Below, piece by piece: positions 17,259-25,917 of a stretch of 64,000 nucleotides of DNA; position 1 is the stretch's first letter, and every line of letters starts with the position of its first letter. Made by a program: the position numbers and the translations under genes. The stretch spans positions 40,949 to 104,948 of the forward strand of contig JBGSSF010000033.1 in the NCBI GenBank assembly GCA_041737175.1. Direction: 5' to 3'. The DNA is from UBA5072 sp041737175. Lineage in GTDB: Bacteria > Bacteroidota > Bacteroidia > Bacteroidales > UBA10428. The notes beneath the pieces are model-generated. The model worked only from the letters and a program-made list of their open reading frames with translations. It was not told where the DNA came from and did no database searches.

Positions 17259-18614
17259 GTGAAATCTGAAAAAAAACACAATTCCCGTCGTAATTTCATT
17301 AAGAAAGCGGTACTGGGTACGGCATCACTGACCCTGGGCGGACTGGGATTATCTGCCTCATCCTATGCACGTATCAGGGGCGCAAACGAACGGATGAACA
17401 TTGCCATCCTTGGCTGTTACAGGCGGTTTAATGCGCTTATGGAATCATTGCCCAAACTAAGTGACGACATAAACATAGCCTTTGTTTGTGATGTTGATCA
17501 GAAGAGGTTATCGGAAGCGCAGGCTAAAGTGAAAGAGAAGATGGGCATGATGCCGGGCGGAGAGGAGGATCTGCGAAAAATACTGGAAAACAAAGGTGTG
17601 GATGCCATCATCAATGCCACACCGGATCACTGGCATGCTCCGGCAACCTTCCTGGCGCTTCAGGCCGGAAAGCATGTTTACCTGGAGAAACCATGTTCTC
17701 ACAATCCCCGTGAGGGTGAACTGCTGGTTGATTTCCAGAAGAAATACAACAAAGTAATACAAATGGGATCACAGCAGCGTTCAGCGCCTGATACAAGGGA
17801 GATTGTCGATGAAATACACAAAGGACTGATTGGGGACCCTTATCTGGGGGTTGCATTTTATGCCAACAGCAGGGGTCGTGTGCCTAATCCCCGGCAGGTT
17901 CCTCCCCCGCTTACACTTAACTGGGAACTTTTCCAGGGGCCAGCTCCGCGTGAACCGTATATGGATATTTATTTTGATTACAACTGGCACTGGTTCTGGC
18001 AGTATGGCACCGGTGAGACCGGGAACAATGCCGTGCATGAACTCGATGTATGCCGCTGGGCGCTGCAACTCGATTACCCGAAACAGGTCATCGTGAACGC
18101 CGCAAAGCAACATTATCGCGACGATGGATGGCAGATGTATGATACCATGGATGCGGATTTTATTTTCGGGAACGGAAAGACCATAAAATGGGACGGCAAG
18201 AGCCGCACAAATTACTATACCTATGGCATGGACCGGGGCAGTATCATTTACGGATCAACGGGAACGGCAGTGGTTAACCGGAATGGTTACAGGGTATTTG
18301 ATTTGCTGGGTAAGCTTACCCGTGAGCGGAAAGCCGATGAGGTTGCACAGACTACGCAGCCTGGCGGAGCCGGAGGTATGGATGGGCTGCATATCATGAA
18401 CTTCATCAATACAATACGCGGTACTGCTTTATTGCAGCACCAGCCCATAACGGAGGGAGCCAAAAGCACGCTGCTCGGACATCTGGCCAACATCTCCTTC
18501 CGGGTGAATGCTCCGCTCACCATGGATGAAAGCAACGGTCGCATTCTGAACAATCCGGAAGCCATGAAACTTTGGGACAGGCAATATGAAAAAGGGTGGG
18601 AACCGAAAATTTAA
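17259..18614 (+). CDS. Tat-exported Gfo/Idh/MocA oxidoreductase, altered Rossmann motif
   Basis: 451 residues from a GTG start. Twin-arginine signal SRRNFIKK (9-16) followed by a hydrophobic stretch, so it acts in the periplasm with a tightly bound NAD(P). It has DHWHAP, the family signature EKP (143-145) and the Bacteroidota-type C-terminus (WQYGTGETGNNAVHELDVCRW). The usual GxGxxG turn is replaced by LGCYRRFNAL (51-60), keeping only the first Gly; the cofactor site may differ. It lies between uxaC and a second Gfo/Idh/MocA gene, so it may oxidise a uronate-bearing glycoside before uptake (inference). Confidence 0.85.
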   Translation: MKSEKKHNSRRNFIKKAVLGTASLTLGGLGLSASSYARIRGANERMNIAILGCYRRFNALMESLPKLSDDINIAFVCDVDQKRLSEAQAKVKEKMGMMPGGEEDLRKILENKGVDAIINATPDHWHAPATFLALQAGKHVYLEKPCSHNPREGELLVDFQKKYNKVIQMGSQQRSAPDTREIVDEIHKGLIGDPYLGVAFYANSRGRVPNPRQVPPPLTLNWELFQGPAPREPYMDIYFDYNWHWFWQYGTGETGNNAVHELDVCRWALQLDYPKQVIVNAAKQHYRDDGWQMYDTMDADFIFGNGKTIKWDGKSRTNYYTYGMDRGSIIYGSTGTAVVNRNGYRVFDLLGKLTRERKADEVAQTTQPGGAGGMDGLHIMNFINTIRGTALLQHQPITEGAKSTLLGHLANISFRVNAPLTMDESNGRILNNPEAMKLWDRQYEKGWEPKI

Positions 18615-18627
18615 AAAATAGGATGCC

Positions 18628-19932
18628 ATGAATTCAACACGCAGAGGTTTTATTAAAAATGCTTCCCTGCTGGCTGCCGGGGCGGCTCTTCCTTTTGATG
18701 CATTATCCTTCATCCAAAGGAAAGTCGCAGCAACCGATAAAATCCGCGTGGCGCTTATTGGTGCCAACGGTATGGGATTTAATAACCTGGCTTCCTTTCT
18801 GAAAAATCCCGAAATCGCATGTACCGCCCTGTGCGATGTGGATAAGAATGTGCTGGACAAGCGGACAAAAGACCTTACGGAACTTGGCGCGCCTGCGCCG
18901 AAGCATTTTGCTGATTACAGGAAGATGCTGGAGTACAAGGATATCGATGTAGTAATCATAGGCACTCCTGATCACTGGCACTGCATGCAGTTTGTCGATT
19001 CTTTGGAGGCCGGGAAACATGTGTATGTTGAGAAACCTTTGGGCAACTCAATTGCTGAGATCAATATCATGCAAAAGGCGGCAAGGCGGTATGGTACAAT
19101 GGTGCAGGTAGGGCAGTGGCAAAGAAGCCAGCCCCATTTCGTGGATGCCATCCGTTTTCTGAAGACGGGAACCCTGGGTCGCATACGCACATGCAAAGCC
19201 TGGTCGTATGTCGACTGGAAGGGGCCGGTTCCCAAAGTACCGGACACACCTGTACCTGAAGGAGTGGATTACGACATGTGGCTGGGACCCGCTCCCAAAC
19301 GTCCCTTTAATAAAAACCGGTTTCATTTTACATGGCGCTGGTACTGGGAATATGCCGGCGGCTTGATGACCGACTGGGGAGTGCACCTGATTGATTACAT
19401 TTTGTATGGAATGGATAAATCAATTCCGGTATCAGTGATGGCAACCGGCGGGAAATACGCCTATCCCGAGGATGACATGGTTACGCCGGATACAATGACC
19501 GCCGTATATGATTTCAAGGATTTCACCATGATCTGGGAGCATACCATTGGCATCGGGCTTGGGAACTGGAGAAGGCCTCATGGTATGGCTTACATTGGCG
19601 AGAACGGCACCCTGGTACTGGATCGTAACGGATGGGAAGTAGTGCCGGAAAAGCAAAAAATAGAAGCCATTCCCGTACAAAAGAATGTGGGCGTAGGTCT
19701 CGACCTGCATGGGCGGAATTTTATCGATTGCCTTAAAAACAATGTGCCCGGGGATCTTCATGCTGGCATTGACGCGGGCAGGAACGTGGCTCTTGTGGCG
19801 CAAATGGGAAATATTGCATACAGAACAGGAGAAAAAGTATACTGGGACGATGACAAACAATTGTTCAGCACTCCCGCGGCCAATGAACTGATTATACCAG
19901 AGTACCAGAATGGCTGGAAATTGCCTCAATGA
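18628..19932 (+). CDS. Tat-exported Gfo/Idh/MocA oxidoreductase
   Basis: 434 residues. Twin-arginine start TRRGFIKN, intact nucleotide turn IGANGMG (44-50), TPDHWH, EKP (135-137), and a conserved C-terminal domain with YWEYAGGLMTDWGVHLIDY whose His is the usual catalytic or substrate contact. Secreted members of this family oxidise sugars, often at C3, using bound NAD(P). It starts 13 bp after the paralogue and stops 7 bp before uxaE, so it is within the uronate operon. Identity with its neighbour is modest by eye: the pair is not a recent duplication. Confidence 0.87.
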   Translation: MNSTRRGFIKNASLLAAGAALPFDALSFIQRKVAATDKIRVALIGANGMGFNNLASFLKNPEIACTALCDVDKNVLDKRTKDLTELGAPAPKHFADYRKMLEYKDIDVVIIGTPDHWHCMQFVDSLEAGKHVYVEKPLGNSIAEINIMQKAARRYGTMVQVGQWQRSQPHFVDAIRFLKTGTLGRIRTCKAWSYVDWKGPVPKVPDTPVPEGVDYDMWLGPAPKRPFNKNRFHFTWRWYWEYAGGLMTDWGVHLIDYILYGMDKSIPVSVMATGGKYAYPEDDMVTPDTMTAVYDFKDFTMIWEHTIGIGLGNWRRPHGMAYIGENGTLVLDRNGWEVVPEKQKIEAIPVQKNVGVGLDLHGRNFIDCLKNNVPGDLHAGIDAGRNVALVAQMGNIAYRTGEKVYWDDDKQLFSTPAANELIIPEYQNGWKLPQ

Positions 19933-19939
19933 TAAGCGT

Positions 19940-21187
19940 ATGAAAATTGAAAAATACTCCTTCGGAACAGGCGACCGCTTTGGAAAAGAAGGCCTTGCCC
20001 AATTACAGGCCATACAGGATATCAACCGCCTCGGGATACCGGTGGTGCCTGTCTGGAACAAGTCCAACCGGGAGCATTCCATTATACATTCCGTTCCTTC
20101 CGATGTAAAGCAGGAAGCGGCCACAGCAGTTGCAGAAGGCAGGTATACCGGCAATTACTATGTTGATGCGGATCATATCAATATGGATACGGTGGACAGA
20201 TTTGTCAGCAGCAGCAATTTCTTTACCATTGATGTGGCGCATTTCATTGGCAGGAAAGCATCACAGGAAGCCATTGCTGATTTTCAAACAAGGTACTCGA
20301 AATACCTGGGTGATATGAGCATTCCGGGTATCGAACAAAAGCTGAATGTCACCGCCGGCTTTTTGACTCACCTTGCCGAAGACTATCTTGTAGCCATTGC
20401 GGAAGTAAAAAAGATCTATGATCACATTTGCACGATTAAGGGTCAGTCAAACTTCGTAGCGGAAGTATCCGTTGACGAGGCAGAAATAGTGCAGGGGCCG
20501 CTGGAACTGTTTTTTATACTCGCTGAATTAAAAGAAAAGGGCGTGGAGGTTCAGACCATTGCACCCAAGTTCTCAGGCTTGTTTGCCAAGGGCGTCGATT
20601 ATATCGGAGACGTGCAGGGATTTGCCAGAGAATTTGAACAGGATGTAGCTGTAGTTAAGCATGCGGTAAAAGAACTGGGATTACCGGAAAGCCTCAAGTT
20701 AAGCGTGCACAGCGGCAGCGACAAGTTTTCGATTTATCCTGCCATCCGGGCGGCCATCCGGAAATTTGATGCAGGGATACATGTGAAAACAGCCGGCACA
20801 AACTGGCTGGAGGAAGTGATCGGACTGGCTGAAGCGGGTGATGACGGTCTTGAGATCGCCAGGGCTGTATACGCGAAATCCATGGATCGTTATGATGAAC
20901 TCACCGGACCCTATGCCACAGTATTAAACATAAACCGGCAATTGCTTCCGGAAGTTGCCACGGTAAATTCATGGAACAGCAAACAATTCAGTGAAGCACT
21001 TACACACGATCAAAGCTGCAAAAATTACAACCCGCATTTCAGGCAGCTGATCCATGTAGGATACAAGATTGCCGCGGAAATGGGAGATCGTTTTCTCTCA
21101 ACCCTGGATAAGCATCATGAGATCATTGCCGGCAAAGTGAAGTATAATTTGCTGGAGAGGCATCTGAAACCCTTGTTTAAAGCTTAA
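19940..21187 (+). CDS. uxaE: Tagaturonate/fructuronate epimerase
   Basis: 415 residues from ATG 19940 (MKIEKYSFGTGDRFG), chosen because it is 7 bp after the preceding stop; an upstream in-frame ATG at 19910 would overlap that gene. The sequence has the UxaE features YSFGTGDRFGKEG, DVAHFIGR and SLKLSVHSGSDKFSIYP. UxaE, described from Thermotoga, epimerises D-tagaturonate to D-fructuronate at C4, joining galacturonate and glucuronate catabolism and removing the need for UxaB/UxaA, neither of which is present here. It overlaps the convergent GH5 gene by 11 bp. Confidence 0.9.
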   Translation: MKIEKYSFGTGDRFGKEGLAQLQAIQDINRLGIPVVPVWNKSNREHSIIHSVPSDVKQEAATAVAEGRYTGNYYVDADHINMDTVDRFVSSSNFFTIDVAHFIGRKASQEAIADFQTRYSKYLGDMSIPGIEQKLNVTAGFLTHLAEDYLVAIAEVKKIYDHICTIKGQSNFVAEVSVDEAEIVQGPLELFFILAELKEKGVEVQTIAPKFSGLFAKGVDYIGDVQGFAREFEQDVAVVKHAVKELGLPESLKLSVHSGSDKFSIYPAIRAAIRKFDAGIHVKTAGTNWLEEVIGLAEAGDDGLEIARAVYAKSMDRYDELTGPYATVLNINRQLLPEVATVNSWNSKQFSEALTHDQSCKNYNPHFRQLIHVGYKIAAEMGDRFLSTLDKHHEIIAGKVKYNLLERHLKPLFKA

Positions 21188-23156
21188 CCAGCTTATTCAC
21201 GGCAATTAACCTGTCACTTTCTACAATATGAAGAAAGTATATACCTGAAGGCAGGTCAGAAATATTCAGGTCCTTTTCCGTAAAAATGCGTGTCTCCATG
21301 CGAATTCTGCCTGTATTGTCAATGATCCTGGCATATAAGGGATCGTTTGTCCTGCTGGAAATAAAGAGAAAATCATGTACCGGGTTGGGATATATCCGGA
21401 TATCCCGGATTGGGTTTATAAAATCCGTACGGTACGAAAAATAGGATTCTTCAAAAACCCTGGCAGTATCCAGATTGGCAATATGAATATTGTCGAACCA
21501 CAAATCCTTACCTGACAGGCTTTGCTGCTCCGATACGATTTCCACCCTGTCAATGGCCTTCCAGTCGAATTTACCCTCAGGATTGTACCAGGTATTGTTA
21601 TCCCATGACCCCTGTTCCGTAAAACTGCTCAAGGGGATATGGAAATGATGCCATCGACCGTCAAAAGTGGAATTTGTTCCGTTGAAAGTGTAGCGCATTC
21701 GCCAGGGATGATCGGCAGGATCCGTTGTTTTGGTATCCATGAACCTGATATCGAAACTGATGGAAGATGAACTTCCCCGCAGCATCAGGTCGAGTGAATA
21801 ACCTTCACTGACAAGTCGCGACAGGTCTTTATCCGGCTGAAAATCAAATCCGACCGTATTGTATTGCGCGGCCCCGCTCCAGGAAAGGCAGTAGTTGTCG
21901 TTGTTGGGTTTGCCTGTGGAATAAAAGCTGAGAACGTGGCTGCCATAGCCTGATTCAAATATCCGGCTGCCGATATAGTCGGTGTAAAGCATAAAACCCA
22001 CGCTGTCTGCCTTCTGAACATAAATCGTTTGTTCCGGTATATTCATTCCCAGAGAATCGAGAAGGGGAACGTTCAGATCATGGTCAAACATCCCGTTCCC
22101 GTCTTCCTCGAACAGGCCGAATCCACCGTGATAATCCCAGACAGTCCAGGCGATCCCGTTTTCCTCGAGGTATTTTCGCACGATACTATACCAATAGTTA
22201 CGGGAATAATTGTTGCTGTTGGGAATGTACACGCCGAATTCTCCGCAATAAACCGGAACATTCTTGGCATTTTTAAACTGTATGGCAATGTCTAACCATG
22301 ATTTTACCCTGGCTGCCGTGCCCTGGTTCTGGTAATCATTAAAGTTTTGCTGTATCCAGGTTCCGTTCAGGCTTGAAGGAAAGACCGGCATACTGTCGGG
22401 ATGGTAAGGGAAAGGGACGCCGCTTAATGGTACCATGGAAGGATCAACCCAGCTTGCACCCTGGTGGGTGAAGATAAATGGATCATAGTAGTGGAATGTG
22501 TAAATCAGCTTGCTGTCGGTATAAACCGGCATGTCGTCGAGATTGTTGTAACTGTTCCAACCGGCCGGTCCGATAACAATAAAATGTTTTGTATCCACTT
22601 CACGGATCGCTTCGATGACCTGCTGCTGAATCGTATTCCACAAGTTATCGCTGATCCCGTGGGGTTCATTCAACACTTCATAATAAAGCAATTCAGTAGC
22701 ATCTTTATAATGAGAGGCCATTTGCGTCCACACCTTTTCCAGGACAGGGCCGATATCGGGATCTGTGTCTGAAGTAACATCAAAGGTGTGGTTATCCAGG
22801 ATCAGATGTATCTCCAGCTCTTCAGCCCAGCTGACAACTTCATCCAGAAATTCATAAAACAAGGGTTCAATAATATAATCGGGTGCCCCCCTGGTCATAT
22901 AATGCAGATTGATAGGCAGGCGGATCACATCGCAACCCAGACTTTTTATCTGTTCGAAGTCAGTTTTTGTATACCGGGTAAACTGGATCTGACCGGCGCC
23001 GGAGACCTGGAACCAGCCTGTGAGGTTAACACCGCGGTGAAAAGGGACTTCCTGGGATTGGAGGGGATAGGAGATGGATATCAGCAATAGCCAGAGCAGG
23101 GACAAAAGACCACCTCGCGACAGTCTCTTGCCGAAGAGATTGGCAGAATAAAGCAT
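21177..23156 (-). CDS. Secreted GH5 glycoside hydrolase with type IX secretion tail
   Basis: 659 residues. Signal peptide to about residue 35; GH5 (beta/alpha)8 domain about 38-375 with HRGVNLTGWFQVSG, acid/base Glu164 in EVLNEPHG and nucleophile Glu306 in CGEFGVY. A carbohydrate-binding-like beta-sandwich follows (about 385-585, ending WFDNIHIANLD), then a Por-type sorting domain (about 597-659, IRIYPNPVHDFLFIS to GIYFLHI), so it is exported through T9SS and anchored or released at the surface. GH5 enzymes cut beta-1,4-glucans, mannans or xylans; the subfamily cannot be assigned by eye. Downstream of the exported aldo/keto reductase gene by 29 bp. Confidence 0.92.
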   Translation of the reverse strand: MLYSANLFGKRLSRGGLLSLLWLLLISISYPLQSQEVPFHRGVNLTGWFQVSGAGQIQFTRYTKTDFEQIKSLGCDVIRLPINLHYMTRGAPDYIIEPLFYEFLDEVVSWAEELEIHLILDNHTFDVTSDTDPDIGPVLEKVWTQMASHYKDATELLYYEVLNEPHGISDNLWNTIQQQVIEAIREVDTKHFIVIGPAGWNSYNNLDDMPVYTDSKLIYTFHYYDPFIFTHQGASWVDPSMVPLSGVPFPYHPDSMPVFPSSLNGTWIQQNFNDYQNQGTAARVKSWLDIAIQFKNAKNVPVYCGEFGVYIPNSNNYSRNYWYSIVRKYLEENGIAWTVWDYHGGFGLFEEDGNGMFDHDLNVPLLDSLGMNIPEQTIYVQKADSVGFMLYTDYIGSRIFESGYGSHVLSFYSTGKPNNDNYCLSWSGAAQYNTVGFDFQPDKDLSRLVSEGYSLDLMLRGSSSSISFDIRFMDTKTTDPADHPWRMRYTFNGTNSTFDGRWHHFHIPLSSFTEQGSWDNNTWYNPEGKFDWKAIDRVEIVSEQQSLSGKDLWFDNIHIANLDTARVFEESYFSYRTDFINPIRDIRIYPNPVHDFLFISSRTNDPLYARIIDNTGRIRMETRIFTEKDLNISDLPSGIYFLHIVESDRLIAVNKLVKL

Positions 23157-23185
23157 GCAATATCAGTTTTAAGGTTCTACGACCT

Positions 23186-24391
23186 CTAAGTTAATAAAAA
23201 TTCCCTGGGTACATCTTTCAGCCTGGCGATATTCCGGATCCTGTCCTTCACATCAAAGCCCGAAGCGCAGTTGACCTGGCATACATCGCACTGTTCACAC
23301 GGTTTGCCGGATAAATCAGCCAGGTTGAGGGTTTGCTGCGCATGATCAAGATTTCTGTATCCGTAGGCATACATAAAACTTCGCATAATGGTGGGAATAT
23401 CGAGGCCATGCGGACACTGACTGCTGCACTTCCTGCACTGCAGGCAGTAAAGGCTTTGTCCGGCTTGCGCCAGTTTTAAATCCTTCAGTTCGTCATCCGT
23501 GATTTTAAGATCCCCCATCATGGTTATATTATGCTGCAATTCCTCGAAGTTGGTCATGCCTGACATCAGGGTATGAACATTTTCATTTTGGGCTACCCAT
23601 TTAAGTGCTGCTTTTGAACTGATCGGTTCTGTACGGTTCTGATCCCAAAAGCCGCCTGCCATTGTCTTCATGGCAATGATACCCAGGCCGGTTGATGCGC
23701 CGTATTGAACGGCTTCATTCACCTCCTGCAATTTCTGGAGCCGGAAATTGTAAGCTGCCATGGCCACATCATAAATACCTGTGTCTGCAGCAGCACGGAT
23801 GGCTTCATCCACATAGCTGTGCGTTGCAATACCTATGAAACGCGCCTTGCCGCTCTTTTTAAAATCCTCCATCACCCTGAGCAGGGGTTCGAAAAACACC
23901 GATTCACGTTTGGCTGCAAAGGGTAAAAAGAGAATATCCAGGTAGTCGACTCCGAGACGCTTCATGCTGTTCTCGATATCACTCTTAAAATCAGATCCGG
24001 CATTCGGATCAGTAAAAACTCCCTTCTGATGATCTGTTCCTTTGGGCATGGAACTGGTGGCAATCAGGTAGGATTCCCTGGGGAGGTTTTTGAGCACTCC
24101 TCCGAGCATGGTTTCGTTGTTGCCGTTTCCATAGTAAGTGGAGGTTCCCAGCAACCTGACACCCTTTTCCAGGGCAGCCTGAACCAGAGCGGGATTGTTG
24201 GTGTCCCCGGTTCCCATGCTCAACAGGGGAATCTTCAGGCCGGTTTTACCAAGTGTTCTTAAAGGCATTGCCAGAGAAGGATCAGCAGCGGATTGCGGGG
24301 CAAAAGCTTTTAACGATCCGGGGACCAGGACTGTTCCTGAAAGCCCCAGGATACTTTTTTTCAGAAAATCACGTCGATGATTGGGTTTCAT
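23186..24391 (-). CDS. Tat-exported aldo/keto reductase fused to a 2[4Fe-4S] domain
   Basis: 401 residues. Tat-type start RRDFLKKSILGLSG, aldo/keto reductase barrel about 40-310 (LRTLGKTGLKIPLLSMGTG, then TSTYYGNGNNE where the catalytic Tyr sits), and a C-terminal ferredoxin region with CLQCRKCSSQCP and CEQCDVCQVNCASG, enough cysteines for two clusters. Exported NAD(P)-dependent reductases with Fe-S centres suggest direct electron exchange with a redox partner instead of free cofactor. Probably in one operon with the GH5 enzyme; a role in oxidising or reducing released sugars is inference. Confidence 0.87.
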   Translation of the reverse strand: MKPNHRRDFLKKSILGLSGTVLVPGSLKAFAPQSAADPSLAMPLRTLGKTGLKIPLLSMGTGDTNNPALVQAALEKGVRLLGTSTYYGNGNNETMLGGVLKNLPRESYLIATSSMPKGTDHQKGVFTDPNAGSDFKSDIENSMKRLGVDYLDILFLPFAAKRESVFFEPLLRVMEDFKKSGKARFIGIATHSYVDEAIRAAADTGIYDVAMAAYNFRLQKLQEVNEAVQYGASTGLGIIAMKTMAGGFWDQNRTEPISSKAALKWVAQNENVHTLMSGMTNFEELQHNITMMGDLKITDDELKDLKLAQAGQSLYCLQCRKCSSQCPHGLDIPTIMRSFMYAYGYRNLDHAQQTLNLADLSGKPCEQCDVCQVNCASGFDVKDRIRNIARLKDVPREFLLT

Positions 24392-24696
24392 TTTGGGTAT
24401 TTTTTTGGGTAATGAGAAATTCTGGCTAAACGAAGTTTGTTTAAAAGTGTTGGAAATTTACTAAACATTGCCGGATTGATGTTTTTTATATCACGAGTAT
24501 TTTGTTAAAGGATAGTTAAATCTTTGAATCAATTGTAATAATTCAGCCCGCTTCGGGGCTGATATATCTGGGGTTTGTTTTACCGTGGGCTTCACCCACG
24601 GTTATTGAAAATAAATCCCTTTCGGAATTAAAAAAATACCCAAATGATTTTTACCAGTGAGCATTTGTGTCGTATCATTGGTAAAAATAACAGCCT
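24392..24696. other. Intergenic region with hairpin repeats, no gene
   Basis: This ~305-bp gap lies between the divergent aldo/keto reductase and ECF sigma factor genes. It is AT-rich apart from a hairpin pair at 24544-24602. No open frame of note and no full promoter consensus was found. Confidence 0.6.
24544..24602. repeat. Double-hairpin intergenic repeat
   Basis: Two stem-loops follow each other: CAGCCC-GCTTCG-GGGCTG and CCGTGGG-CTTCA-CCCACGG, followed by a CCCTTTCGG-type remnant. The form resembles dispersed palindromic elements found between genes in Bacteroidota; only one copy of this type is in the window. Confidence 0.5.
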
Positions 24697-25284
24697 TTGG
24701 AGTCTTTAACAGTTAACATTCATAAAGGCACTAGTGATGAAAAACTGGTTGAAATGACTATTAATGGTAATACATTGGCCTTCAGGATGCTCATAGAAAA
24801 ACACAGCGGTTATGTGGCGGGCATAGCTTCGCGGTTTCTGCTCAGCCATGAAGATACCCGCGATGTGGTGCAGGATACTTTTATCAGGATATGGAAACAT
24901 CTGGGCAGTTATGATAAACGTTCTCTATTTACAACCTGGCTCTATGCGATTGCTTTTAATCTATGCCTGGACAAGCTTCGGATTAACCGCAGAAGAATGG
25001 AGATCAGCCTGACAGAGGAACATATGAATGAACCCGGAAGAAAGACCGATACAGAGAACACATCGCAAAACATGGACTCCGGAACTATTTCAAGGGCCAT
25101 TGGCATGTATTCGGAAAAATTAAGTGCCATTCAGAAACAGGTATTTGTTTTAAGGGACCTGCAGGATCTTCCTGTGGATGAAGTATGCAGGATAACAGGT
25201 TATGATACGGATAAGGTAAAATCCAATCTCTATCATGCCAGGAAATTCATGCGTGAAAAATTACTGAAGGGAGGATATTTATGA
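24697..25284 (+). CDS. ECF-type RNA polymerase sigma factor
   Basis: 195 residues if the TTG at 24697 is the start; an in-frame stop at 24688 rules out anything longer, and the first ATG (24754) would cut into region 2. Region 2: AFRMLIEKHSGYVAGIA, DVVQDTFIRIWKHLGSYD, FTTWLYAIAFNLCLDKLR; region 4: IQKQVFVLRDLQDLPVDEVCRITG. Directs polymerase to a small regulon, probably in response to envelope signals through the anti-sigma factor whose ATG overlaps its stop by 4 bp. Region 4 is slightly unusual in having CRITGYDTDKVKSNLYHAR. Confidence 0.9.
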   Translation: MESLTVNIHKGTSDEKLVEMTINGNTLAFRMLIEKHSGYVAGIASRFLLSHEDTRDVVQDTFIRIWKHLGSYDKRSLFTTWLYAIAFNLCLDKLRINRRRMEISLTEEHMNEPGRKTDTENTSQNMDSGTISRAIGMYSEKLSAIQKQVFVLRDLQDLPVDEVCRITGYDTDKVKSNLYHARKFMREKLLKGGYL

Positions 25285-25907
25285 AATGCAAGGAAATAGA
25301 GCCTCTTATATACCTGATAAGGGAAGGAGAGCTTTCAGCAAGTGAAAAAACAGAACTCGAAAGACACCTGGTTTTTTGTGAAAACTGCAGAAACCTTTAT
25401 GATTCGGTAAACAGGATGACTACGCTGATCGGACAAATTAATTTCAGATCCGGGAGGGAATCTGGTGAGGAAATGACAGGAACCATTATGGACAGGATTG
25501 AAAAATTAAAGGTGGGGGGAAAGAATAGTGGTCATTCCAATGGATATGACCTTTTATTGAAGGTTGTGGCTGCTTCATTGTTGCTGTTCATGATCTTAAG
25601 TTTTATAAGGGAGCAGACCAGTTTTAACAGTCAGAAATCAGCCATGCAAGCACGCCTGGAAGAATCCGCCATTCTTGCAGGAAATGAAGATCCGGCTGTT
25701 GATTGCATCCAGGAACTGGAAAGAAAGATCAGGATCAGCAAACGATCTTCCTTTCTTCAGGCCGATATGACAGCCTTCAACCCGGTGAATGAAGATCAGC
25801 TGGCCCAATATATCCATGAGATATGCGGACAGAAAACCGGAAATGTTAATCGCATGAAGCAAATGCTTCAACAGGCCGGCATATTGACAAATTCCACAAC
25901 AAATTAA
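25281..25907 (+). CDS. Zinc-binding anti-sigma factor
   Basis: 208 residues. The N-terminal zf-HC2-like domain has Cys3, His29, Cys33 and Cys36 (HLVFCENC), the ligands of a zinc anti-sigma fold. One membrane helix (about 92-108, LLLKVVAASLLLFMILSF) separates it from a ~95-residue periplasmic part with no domain I recognise. It should hold the ECF sigma factor at the membrane. The start overlaps the sigma gene by 4 bp and the lipoprotein gene follows after 10 bp, so the three are one operon. Confidence 0.85.
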   Translation: MKCKEIEPLIYLIREGELSASEKTELERHLVFCENCRNLYDSVNRMTTLIGQINFRSGRESGEEMTGTIMDRIEKLKVGGKNSGHSNGYDLLLKVVAASLLLFMILSFIREQTSFNSQKSAMQARLEESAILAGNEDPAVDCIQELERKIRISKRSSFLQADMTAFNPVNEDQLAQYIHEICGQKTGNVNRMKQMLQQAGILTNSTTN

Positions 25908-25917
25908 ACAGACACCC

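Noticed and set aside
19432..20154. 240-codon frame antisense to the second Gfo/Idh/MocA and uxaE genes
   Set aside because: It spans the junction of two well-supported genes and resembles no family.
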